A stretch of DNA of 7,508 nucleotides from Actinomycetota bacterium. Lineage in GTDB: Bacteria > Actinomycetota > Actinomycetes > S36-B12 > UBA10799. The notes under the pieces were generated by a model. It was not told the DNA's origin. It made no database searches and saw only the letters and a program-made list of their open reading frames with translations. The stretch lies in contig DMNR01000216.1 in assembly GCA_003452655.1 (NCBI GenBank), positions 1 through 7,508 of the forward strand. The letters run 5' to 3'. Positions 1 through 6,025 of this stretch are shown in pieces (position 1 is the first letter of the stretch; every line of letters begins with the position of its first letter). The position numbers were made by a program, and so were the translations under genes.

Positions 1-227
1 GCGGACGACGGAAGCCGGAGGTCGCTGAACCGTGGACCTGGTACATAGCGAGGGGTGGATTCAAGGTAAGCCTCTTGAGAGATCACCCCTGACTGATCGA
101 GTAAAGAACGGCGTCGTTCAACGATACTCGGATGTCCGATGTGGTAAGTCGCCTCGATGTATTCGCGAAGGGCGGTTCGCATTTCCTGGATAGTTTGGCC
201 GATCGTCGGCTGCGGTGTGACGGTCAT
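1..227 (-). CDS. N-terminus of a large DUF1998-type (DruE-like) helicase, cut by the window edge
   Basis: Reading leftwards from ATG at 227, the frame stays open to base 1, giving 75 codons with no stop. The visible protein has an amphipathic start, then REYIEATYHI (residues 21-30), a basic VERRRSLL stretch (36-43) and LESTPRY (55-61). From memory, this pattern (an IEATYHI segment, an RR-SLL segment, then LESTPRY) opens large helicases with a C-terminal DUF1998 domain, such as DruE of Druantia anti-phage systems. The helicase motifs themselves would lie outside the window, so enzymatic function is inferred. The ATG overlaps the TGA of the upstream 363-residue gene (ATGA, 4 bases), and a GAAGAGG ribosome-binding site lies 7 bases before it. 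This indicates translational coupling and one operon. Alternatives are a DISARM-like or other DUF1998 helicase. I am confident that it is coding and fairly confident of the family. Confidence 0.72.
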   Translation of the reverse strand, partial: MTVTPQPTIGQTIQEMRTALREYIEATYHIGHPSIVERRRSLLDQSGVISQEAYLESTPRYVPGPRFSDLRLPSS

Positions 228-1315
228 GATGATGCCTCTTCTTCGCTTCTCAACTGTGGCAGAACCTGTCGGTCCATCCATAAAAGTTCGCAGACAAGCG
301 CGACTTCGTCGCGCGCATCCCTGGATGAGATCTCATAGGTCACTAGTGATGAGCGTCCATGAACTGCCGTCCCAATCAGATCCCAACGACGCTGAAGCCA
401 CCTCGGCGGGGGCGCGGGCAGACCAAGTTCCACACTGCCCTTTCCTGTACCCCGGATTGAGACTTCTTGGGGCGTTCCGTTAGTAGCGTCAATTGCCGCT
501 TGCAGTTGCCACCCCTCGTCGCAGCCCCTGCCTCCCATAGTAGTCGGCAGATCGAGCAGCCGCTGTGATTCACCTGCTCGAATTGCGACGACGCACCATA
601 GATCTCCGCCGTACCCTTGGCTTCTCCTAGCTAGGAACACCCCTTCATCCGTTGACGTAGCGATTCGCCACCTCGACTTGTAGTGCGAAGGCGATGTCTT
701 TGGGTCAAGAATCCGGAGGCCTTCGATGGGACCGCAGGCTCCCTGTTGTCGCAGCTCTTTGCTGTAGCTTTCGAGCAATGTTCGGGCATCCGATGCCGCC
801 GGTCGACTCACCCATCTTGCCTCCGGGATCTCGTGCACCCCATATGCCTCAAGGAGTTCGTAGACCTCACGGTCGGGGTCGAGAATTCGTCGGAGGTAGC
901 CGGTTCTGCTGATTCGGCCAGCCAGTGCCTCTCCGACCAACGGTGCGTTGTCCGGCCTCGTACCAATAACAAGAAGGTCGCCCGATCGGCGCCGGACGAA
1001 CCGTGGTTGACCAAGGTAGATCATCCGTCGCTTCTGCACTCCATTCTCTTCGAGGACCTCCACTAGGTCTCCAGAAGCTACAAGAGTGTCGATCAACTCC
1101 ACGATGGCGGCTGTATCTATGGACCCAAGCCCTTGAAGAACCCCACGGACTGCCGCAGCCAAAGCTGCTGGCGTCGTCGGGCACATAAGCGACGCAGCTC
1201 GACGGACGCTGGTGGCACTGAGAGACTCCACGCTCCAGCCCTCAGCCACCCCGAATGTGCCTACAAGAACACTAAAGGCCTCCTCTGGCGTCAGCACACT
1301 TATGCCCATTGCCAC
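224..1315 (-). CDS. Middle protein of a Druantia-like operon, 363 residues, probable winged-helix N-terminal region
   Basis: I do not know a precise function. Residues about 45-115 look like a winged helix: a helical run, a recognition-helix-like segment TAAIVELIDTLVASGDLVEV (68-87), then basic beta-wing sequence ending in LLVIGTRPDNAP (114-125). A second region (about 210-265) is rich in aromatic and basic residues, with SRWR, FLARRSQGYGGDLW and RLLDLP. No nuclease, ATPase or methylase motif is visible. The start is GTG 1315, because GAGG at 1325-1322 is 6 bases upstream. ATG 1309, two codons later, is the alternative but has poorer spacing. The gene overlaps the 979-residue gene by 16 bases and its stop overlaps the helicase start, so all three are probably co-translated. 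From memory, similar mid-sized proteins sit between STY4851-like proteins and DUF1998 helicases in enterobacterial islands. A role as a DNA-recognition or adaptor subunit is inference. Confidence 0.85.
   Translation of the reverse strand: MAMGISVLTPEEAFSVLVGTFGVAEGWSVESLSATSVRRAASLMCPTTPAALAAAVRGVLQGLGSIDTAAIVELIDTLVASGDLVEVLEENGVQKRRMIYLGQPRFVRRRSGDLLVIGTRPDNAPLVGEALAGRISRTGYLRRILDPDREVYELLEAYGVHEIPEARWVSRPAASDARTLLESYSKELRQQGACGPIEGLRILDPKTSPSHYKSRWRIATSTDEGVFLARRSQGYGGDLWCVVAIRAGESQRLLDLPTTMGGRGCDEGWQLQAAIDATNGTPQEVSIRGTGKGSVELGLPAPPPRWLQRRWDLIGTAVHGRSSLVTYEISSRDARDEVALVCELLWMDRQVLPQLRSEEEASS
235..241 (-). promoter_or_regulatory. Ribosome-binding site of the DruE-like gene
   Basis: On the minus strand GAAGAGG ends 7 bases before ATG 227. 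It lies inside the end of the 363-residue gene, and it decides the start because the ATG overlaps that gene's TGA in an ATGA junction. Confidence 0.6.
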
Positions 1316-4239
1316 ACTTCGCCTCGCTGCTCTGCCAGAATCGCGAGCATTCTGGCTGCACGGAATGCAACCGGAAACTGAATGACGTCCTTGAAGTCTT
1401 CCGGCATGTACTCACTCTCCAAAGAACTTAGTGACCCTGGCATTGACGCCAGCCTCAACAGCATCTCAGCCAGCCACTCGCCGCCCTTCCTGAATTGTGA
1501 ACCGGGCCGCTCGCCACGCACCGAGCGGGCCGACGAGGGGCGGACCAGACTAGGAGAATCAGAATAGGAACTTGCCGATCCCCCCAAGTAGCCAGCAAAT
1601 AGCACTATCGGTGGCCATCGAAGCCGCTCGGTGTCTAGCGCAAGCTTCACGATCTGACCACGAAATCGAATCCAGCTAGAGGAATCCGAAAGGCTTTCTG
1701 CGAGATCTTCGATCGAGAGTGGCTCGGTTATTAAATATTGGCGTTCACGCGCGGCCCACTTGCCGCCGCCCACTAGCGAACCGATCTCAGCTTTGATCGC
1801 TCTTTGGACCGCAACTCTTCTATCTTGCGCCAAGAGGTCCCCGGGAGATCGGGACGCTGACCATAGTGCAGCGAGGTCGACCAATTCCCTAACCCTGGAC
1901 GGCGTTCGTTGGCCAGTTCGAATCCGGACGGTGGTCCGGGCGGACCTGAGGTCCTGAAGGTCATGCACAACCGGTGGAAGAATCGCTCGGGTCTCGTGAC
2001 TCCCGAGTCGAGCAACGAACAGCCCGCCCTGCGGGTTCCAGAACTCGAGACTGTTGGAGCGAACTGGACTTGCCTGATCCGGGGTAGCGAAAGGATACCT
2101 CATTACTTGCACCTCCCCCCCAGTATCTGCGCTCTCATGGAGGCGCAGCCTTAGTCCGTCGTTGGACCGGTGGAACCCCCATCGAAGCGGCTCCAACTCC
2201 CGCTCGAACGTGGCGCTAACCGTTCCCAACTCTCGGTTGCCGACTTCGATCGTGAGTTGGGTTGCGTCGTCGTATGCCGCCTGAAAATCAGCGGCGTTCT
2301 GCAGCTTGGATTGGACGAGTTCAGACCAGTCCCCCGGCAAAATCGGCATGGTGACTGGTAGCACAAGGCGCGCAAGTGGGTTGCCGGAGCTATCTAGTAG
2401 AACGGAAGTGGCCCTTGCCCCCATCCCAACCGGGCCCTCTACCTCGACCTTCGCCCGTCCGTCCCACACATCTTCAAGTGACGCGTTTCGAGGAGTGGGG
2501 AGGAGTCGAATCGGGTTACGAAATGTGCCGCTGCTGCGGTCGGGCTGCGACTCGCGCATGTGAACGTCGATTCTGACATCTGGAATCGGCGGGACCCCAC
2601 CGTGAGTAAGGAAGGAGAACCTCAAGTCGTGCACGCCTTGGCCCAGCTCGGGGAGGTGGAGGACCACAGCATCGTCGGTGAAGTCGGAGTCCGAGATGAG
2701 TGCCGTGTCAGAGTCGTTAAGCGTCACAGTGCATGCGGCAACCTGATGGGTGCAAGCCAACCGCAGCATAGGCCGATCTCCCACCAGCCATTCTCCCGAT
2801 CCTGCGCCATCCCACGCTGCTGGAACAATACCCACCGGATCTACGTCCACCTTCGCTTGGACATAACATCCGATAGATTGAATCGTCTTTTCAACCAGAT
2901 CATCAATCAGAGCCGGCACGTTGATCAGAAGGGCGACGGCCCCAAGGCAATGAATGGGTTGGCCACTGACCCATTCGGCTTGGGGGTCGTCGAGATTCGG
3001 TCCAACGACGATGTAGCTGCAACCAGGCCGGACCACCAGCGATCTAACTATTCGCCCGACCCCATCGGCTCCAAGTCGAAACAACCATTGTTGAGTTGAC
3101 GGTGTGCGAGCAGCATGGTCAAGCATCTCCGAGAGTTCGGAGGTTGCTCGCTCGGGATCAAAGACCGGGGTATCGGGGCCAGGCCACCGATCGAGCCGGA
3201 CTTGCTGTCCTGGATGGCCCAGCCATCCGCGTCCCTTCGGTCGTCCGTCAGTGCCAGCTACGCGGCACCGGATCAGACCGAGTTCATCCATAACCTCCGG
3301 ATTTCCTGCGAGGAGCGGCGTGAGGTCCGGCACCTGAAGTCGTATCTGCCAGCCAGCGCTATCTGGATGAACGAAGACGGGCACTGCTGGCAATGTACTT
3401 CTCGAACGTTGAGTCGGTGCGTTCCCACGAGTTCTAGGAGGGGCAGCTCGAGCGACGCCTCGCAGGCGGACCCGATTTGCTGATGACCTAGCATCGTTGA
3501 GCCAATTTCGGGCTTGCCGCTGCTTTGTGAGGTCATCTGTGATCCGGGAAAGCGCAACCGAATCAACGTTCGCTCCTAATTCGCGACCTGCCAAGAGTGC
3601 GCAAGCCACGTGCCCAAGCAGGTCGGGGTTCTCCGCAAATTGTTGAAAGCGCTTGGAGCTTCCACCGGATCGAACGGCAAGGACCCGCCCTAGCTCACGA
3701 GGGTCTTCGAGCAACTCCCTGGTGAGTGTTCCGCGATTGTCGTACAGAAGCTTAGCAAACTGGCGTTGGAGGTCAGCTGGCAAGAGCGCGTGAGTTATTG
3801 GCCAGCAGATTATCGTGAAGTGGGACGCCCAACGCCCGCGAGGTTCCGCTCCGCCGTAAACGCGTTCGAATTCCTGAAACCGCTTCTTAATATATGAACG
3901 ACCAACATTGTGACTCCAACCGGGTGCTCCATGTTCAATTGTCGGCCAATACTCGTCACCTTCATAGCTGTAGCCAACCTCCGTGGCGTAGACCACGAAG
4001 GGCAACCAGTGTCTGCCCGGCGGTCGGAAGCGACGAACCCAGCCCTCGACCAGGTCCTTAAGCACAGAAAGATCGCCGCGGTCCAAACCATGTTCAATGG
4101 CGTAGACGGGAGGTCTACCCACCAGTTGCTGCCTCTCCGCTGCGACCTTCTGGAAGTGGCGATCAAGGCGCTCGTGGAGGAAAGCAAGTGCGTCGGCGTT
4201 CGCGGTTGACGGCGATTCGAAGATACCGGGGTTCCCCAC
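1300..4239 (-). CDS. Large STY4851/ECs_5259-like protein (DruH/DruG-type defence component)
   Basis: This is a 979-residue cytoplasmic-looking protein with no signal peptide or membrane segment. Residues about 45-165 carry the most distinctive block: HWLPFVVYATEVGY (77-90), DEYW (95-98) and FTIICWPITHALLPADLQRQ (141-160). From memory this is the hallmark of the STY4851/ECs_5259 family, large proteins encoded beside DUF1998 helicases in enterobacterial islands. I infer the role of a large Druantia accessory subunit. A basic linker (about 240-275, with Arg-rich and APPRTR segments) leads into a long, probably beta-rich middle (about 285-700) and a helical C-terminus. I see no Walker A, DEAD-box, nuclease or methylase motif. 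The start is GTG 4239. There is no in-frame upstream start for at least 50 bases and no strong Shine-Dalgarno sequence, so the start is less certain than the frame. A seven-base G run (minus strand, 2121-2115) is in frame, which supports the sequence quality. It is the first gene of the operon. Confidence 0.88.
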   Translation of the reverse strand: MGNPGIFESPSTANADALAFLHERLDRHFQKVAAERQQLVGRPPVYAIEHGLDRGDLSVLKDLVEGWVRRFRPPGRHWLPFVVYATEVGYSYEGDEYWPTIEHGAPGWSHNVGRSYIKKRFQEFERVYGGAEPRGRWASHFTIICWPITHALLPADLQRQFAKLLYDNRGTLTRELLEDPRELGRVLAVRSGGSSKRFQQFAENPDLLGHVACALLAGRELGANVDSVALSRITDDLTKQRQARNWLNDARSSANRVRLRGVARAAPPRTRGNAPTQRSRSTLPAVPVFVHPDSAGWQIRLQVPDLTPLLAGNPEVMDELGLIRCRVAGTDGRPKGRGWLGHPGQQVRLDRWPGPDTPVFDPERATSELSEMLDHAARTPSTQQWLFRLGADGVGRIVRSLVVRPGCSYIVVGPNLDDPQAEWVSGQPIHCLGAVALLINVPALIDDLVEKTIQSIGCYVQAKVDVDPVGIVPAAWDGAGSGEWLVGDRPMLRLACTHQVAACTVTLNDSDTALISDSDFTDDAVVLHLPELGQGVHDLRFSFLTHGGVPPIPDVRIDVHMRESQPDRSSGTFRNPIRLLPTPRNASLEDVWDGRAKVEVEGPVGMGARATSVLLDSSGNPLARLVLPVTMPILPGDWSELVQSKLQNAADFQAAYDDATQLTIEVGNRELGTVSATFERELEPLRWGFHRSNDGLRLRLHESADTGGEVQVMRYPFATPDQASPVRSNSLEFWNPQGGLFVARLGSHETRAILPPVVHDLQDLRSARTTVRIRTGQRTPSRVRELVDLAALWSASRSPGDLLAQDRRVAVQRAIKAEIGSLVGGGKWAARERQYLITEPLSIEDLAESLSDSSSWIRFRGQIVKLALDTERLRWPPIVLFAGYLGGSASSYSDSPSLVRPSSARSVRGERPGSQFRKGGEWLAEMLLRLASMPGSLSSLESEYMPEDFKDVIQFPVAFRAARMLAILAEQRGEVWQWA

Positions 4240-4406
4240 ATCACCATTGTGCCCCGCTACCGCCGCCGTTGCGAAGAATGCAGAAAACGAGCACGAGAGG
4301 TGCTCAGAGCAAGGTCGATCTTGTCCCGTCGAAGCTTTCCAACGCAGCTGAAGCGGTCCGTTTGTTCAGATCGCTCGATGGAACAGGTATTGACCTCCCA
4401 GATTGA
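4240..4406. other. Region upstream of the Druantia-like operon; no confident gene
   Basis: This stretch lies between the first gene of the minus-strand operon and the recognisable part of the plus-strand HNH pseudogene. On the plus strand a GTG at 4249 opens a frame beginning VPRYRRRCEECRKRA, a Cys-x2-Cys start that could be the original N-terminus of the HNH gene. That frame does not lead smoothly into the homologous part, which is in another frame after a TGA at 4404-4406. The operon promoter should lie here, but I see no convincing -10/-35 pair on the minus strand. The only clear element is the dyad at 4289-4305. Confidence 0.4.
4289..4305. repeat. Perfect 6-bp inverted repeat, 5-bp spacer, upstream of the operon
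   Basis: GAGCAC and GTGCTC flank GAGAG, forming a dyad centred about 58 bases upstream of GTG 4239. On the minus strand it is followed by GTTTTC, so it could be an operator, or a weak hairpin with a short T run. Dyads this short also occur by chance in GC-rich DNA. Confidence 0.35.
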
Positions 4407-5219
4407 GTGCGAGAGAGAGAACGAAGGGGGGCCGTGCTTGCATGTGGTGCCCAATGCGAGGCCCAGCGCAGCGAAAGCTGCCACCCGGGCTGCAGACGTG
4501 CCTTGCCCGGCAGCCAGTACCGCCGTTTCCAAGACACCGAGGCGGGTGGCGGCGCTGAGTACGACTCCCCTTTGCCCATCGTCGACCTGTCGCTCAGTCT
4601 CCCTGCCGGTTCGCAGACAGCGAGGGGACCCTCTGCCCAACGGCACCCCGTTGATCGACGAGGCAGAGAGCCCGTGGCAGTTGGTCGAGGCAGCGTGGAA
4701 CCTGGACCTGCCGAGCCAACTCCTCACGGTCAGCTATCACGCAAGGCAGAAGCTCCTGATGATGGGAGAACGCCGCCGAACCGCCGTGACGGGTGCACGC
4801 GGGGCCCTCATCGGCTGCCAGAAGGGCTCGTACTTCTACTGCTACTCCCCATCTCCACCGATGGGACCAGCGAGAACCTGACCGAAGTCGACCACTTCTT
4901 CACCTGGTCGATGATCGGCCCCGAAGCGGGAGGTGCACCAATCGACGGAGTCAGGAACCTGGTGCTGACATGTCACCGTTGCGGCAACTCGCACGAGAAG
5001 ACCAACCGCCCGCCACACCTGCGGTACGTCGAACGGCTGCACCGTCGCATCGAGTTCCTCATCGCCAGCCAGCACCCGCTTCGACCAACGCTGGTGGCCC
5101 AGACCGGGATGACCCCCGACGAACGTGTCGCCACCCTCCGCCAGGCCTACAGCGACGCGACCCTTAGAGGCGTCCGAACCGCGTGGGAATCGCCCGTGGA
5201 ACTCCCGCCGGTGTTCTGA
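4407..5219 (+). pseudogene. HNH endonuclease, broken by two compensating frameshifts
   Basis: The protein has to be read in two frames. From 4407 (GTG) the frame gives a Cys-containing start, then PIVDLSLSLPAG, up to about 4623. Between about 4624 and 4850 homology continues in the +1 frame (TPLIDEAESPW, TVTGARGAL, KGSYFYCYSP). From 4851 to the TGA at 5217-5219 it returns to the first frame with the HNH core: EVDHFF (Asp-His at 4890-4895), DGVRNLVLTC, Cys-x2-Cys (4971-4982), RYVERLHRR and HPLRPTLVAQTG. Removing one G from GGGG 4624-4627 and adding one C to CCCC 4847-4850 restores a continuous protein of about 270 residues. The first zinc-knuckle Cys of the usual CFYC motif appears to be Tyr (codon 4831-4833). 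The intact family cuts DNA through an HNH/beta-beta-alpha metal site. The N-terminus is uncertain: GTG 4249 in another frame may be the ancestral start. The gene is divergent from the minus-strand operon. Confidence 0.78.
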
Positions 5220-5235
5220 ACACATCCATGGACCA

Positions 5236-5382
5236 ATGGATACCGACGGGAAGCTCGTACGCGACCGCATACCGGAAACCATCGAGGCTTCAGGCCGTTA
5301 GCCAACCACCCGTGTGATCGGCCAGACCGAGCGCCTGCCAGCGTTCAGACGACGCTGGATCTTGGCCATCCAGTCGAGCTAA
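5236..5382 (+). pseudogene. Remnant of a phosphoribosyl-ATP-pyrophosphohydrolase/MazG-like gene
   Basis: From ATG 5236 the frame reads a short start containing KLVRDRIPETIEASGR, then TAG at 5299-5301, then PTTRVIGQTERLPAFRR before running into TAA at 5380-5382. The KLVRDRIPE-IIEASGR-TP-TRV pattern is, from memory, the N-terminus of small MazG-like nucleotide pyrophosphohydrolases (usually about 100 residues), and the TAG stands exactly where Thr is expected. The recognisable similarity fades after about residue 37, and the acidic E-x2-E metal-binding helices that should follow are missing. So this is a 5' fragment with a nonsense mutation and a lost 3' part. It begins 16 bases after the HNH pseudogene ends, which suggests the two once formed one plus-strand unit. 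ATG 5228 is in a different frame. Confidence 0.65.
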
Positions 5383-5448
5383 ATGCATGGAGAGCAACGG
5401 CCGCGCTCCCCAGCGTTCTGTGCTCCGATATGTTCCGCCCTCGAGACC

Positions 5449-5475
5449 TTTCTTCACTTTCTTCAGTTCTTGCAG
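5449..5475 (+). repeat. 9-bp tandem repeat next to the promoter
   Basis: TTTCTTCAC (5449-5457) is followed directly by TTTCTTCAG (5458-5466) and a degenerate third unit TTCTTGCAG (5467-5475), which contains the proposed -35 hexamer. This is a plausible operator array for the downstream HTH protein, in the position typical of autoregulated antitoxins. Chance simple sequence is the alternative. Confidence 0.45.
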
Positions 5476-5498
5476 TTTGAACCTATGGTCCCTACAGT
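5470..5498 (+). promoter_or_regulatory. Probable sigma-70-type promoter of the HTH gene
   Basis: TTGCAG (5470-5475) and TACAGT (5493-5498) are separated by 17 bases. The -10 fits the TAnnnT pattern of GC-rich bacteria, and the -35 matches the consensus at its first three bases. Transcription would start near 5505, followed by AGGAGG (5510-5515) and ATG 5520, a leader of about 15 bases. Confidence 0.45.
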
Positions 5499-5519
5499 GA
5501 CTCTCACCCAGGAGGAACC

Positions 5520-5975
5520 ATGCCCACTGCCTTCCACACCGTTGAGGGCCATGCCCTTTCCAGCGCCGACCGCGGCCATGTCGCTGAACTCACCAACCAG
5601 ATTCGTAAAGCCAGCGACGTACCCAAGGCCGTCCGCGATGTGCTTTCCAACGTCCTCGGCCTCGTCGCCGAAGGCCGTGACGTCGCCATGCTCGAGGCCG
5701 CTGCGCACCTGAGCCCCAACGATGCTGCTCGCCTGGTCGGGGTGTCTCGCCCGCTCCTCAACCAGATTCTTGATGAGGGCCGCATCGCTTTCTTCGAGAC
5801 TGCTGGAGGCCATCGCAAGATCAAGCTCGAAGCCATCCACGCTTACATCGAAGAGCGTGACGAAATCGCCGCCCAGCTGGCTGCTGCCCGCGCGGCGCGC
5901 CGGTCTGACGGCGACATCATTGCTGACGAACTCGGACTTGATCCTGAGACCGCAAAGCGCCTTGGTATCGCCTGA
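5520..5975 (+). CDS. Excisionase/antitoxin-type helix-turn-helix protein, 151 residues
   Basis: Residues about 64-113 form a MerR-like winged-helix domain of the excisionase family: LSPNDAARLVGVSRPLLNQI (helix-turn-helix), then ILDEGRIAFFETAGGHRKIK (wing with the usual GxHRxI motif) and a helix AIHAYIEERD. Residues 1-60 are helical and unassigned. The C-terminal tail (114-151) is Ala/Arg-rich and ends in a short acidic helix, as in antitoxins of this type that bind a toxin through the tail. From memory such proteins commonly sit just upstream of a PIN-domain ribonuclease in actinobacteria and repress their own operon. Here no PIN gene follows. The start is firm: AGGAGG lies 4 bases before the ATG. 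Third codon positions are strongly G/C. DNA binding is confident, but the antitoxin role is inferred from family and position. Confidence 0.9.
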   Translation: MPTAFHTVEGHALSSADRGHVAELTNQIRKASDVPKAVRDVLSNVLGLVAEGRDVAMLEAAAHLSPNDAARLVGVSRPLLNQILDEGRIAFFETAGGHRKIKLEAIHAYIEERDEIAAQLAAARAARRSDGDIIADELGLDPETAKRLGIA

Positions 5976-6025
5976 TCCACCGAGCGTTACTGTTCAACCA
6001 CATGCCCGTGTGATGCCATACTCGC

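Noticed and set aside
683..1066. 127-codon plus-strand open frame
   Set aside because: Antisense to the 363-residue gene, whose frame is supported by coupling at both ends; no family features.
2115..2121. Seven-C run as a possible frameshift site
   Set aside because: The 979-residue frame reads through it without interruption, with plausible sequence on both sides.
2560..3099. 179-codon plus-strand open frame
   Set aside because: It lies antisense inside the 979-residue gene, has no recognisable motif or ribosome-binding site, and is a shadow of a GC-rich coding strand.
3810..4247. Minus-strand ATG 4247 as start of the operon's first gene
   Set aside because: It is in a different frame from the conserved WLPFVVYATEVGY block and gives an unrelated Arg/Ser-rich sequence.
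4257..4727. 156-codon minus-strand open frame
   Set aside because: Antisense to the HNH pseudogene; no motif, and the plus strand carries clear homology.
4249..4881. 210-codon plus-strand frame as an intact gene
   Set aside because: Only its second half (about 4624-4850) carries HNH-family sequence. It ends before the catalytic core, so it is one segment of the frameshifted pseudogene.
5383..5712. 109-codon plus-strand open frame starting right after the MazG-like remnant
   Set aside because: It overlaps the promoter and half of the HTH gene in another frame; its composition is Pro/Ser/Thr-rich without motifs.
5463..5840. 125-codon minus-strand open frame over the HTH gene
   Set aside because: The plus strand has an ideal ribosome-binding site and a clear HTH domain, so this is a shadow.
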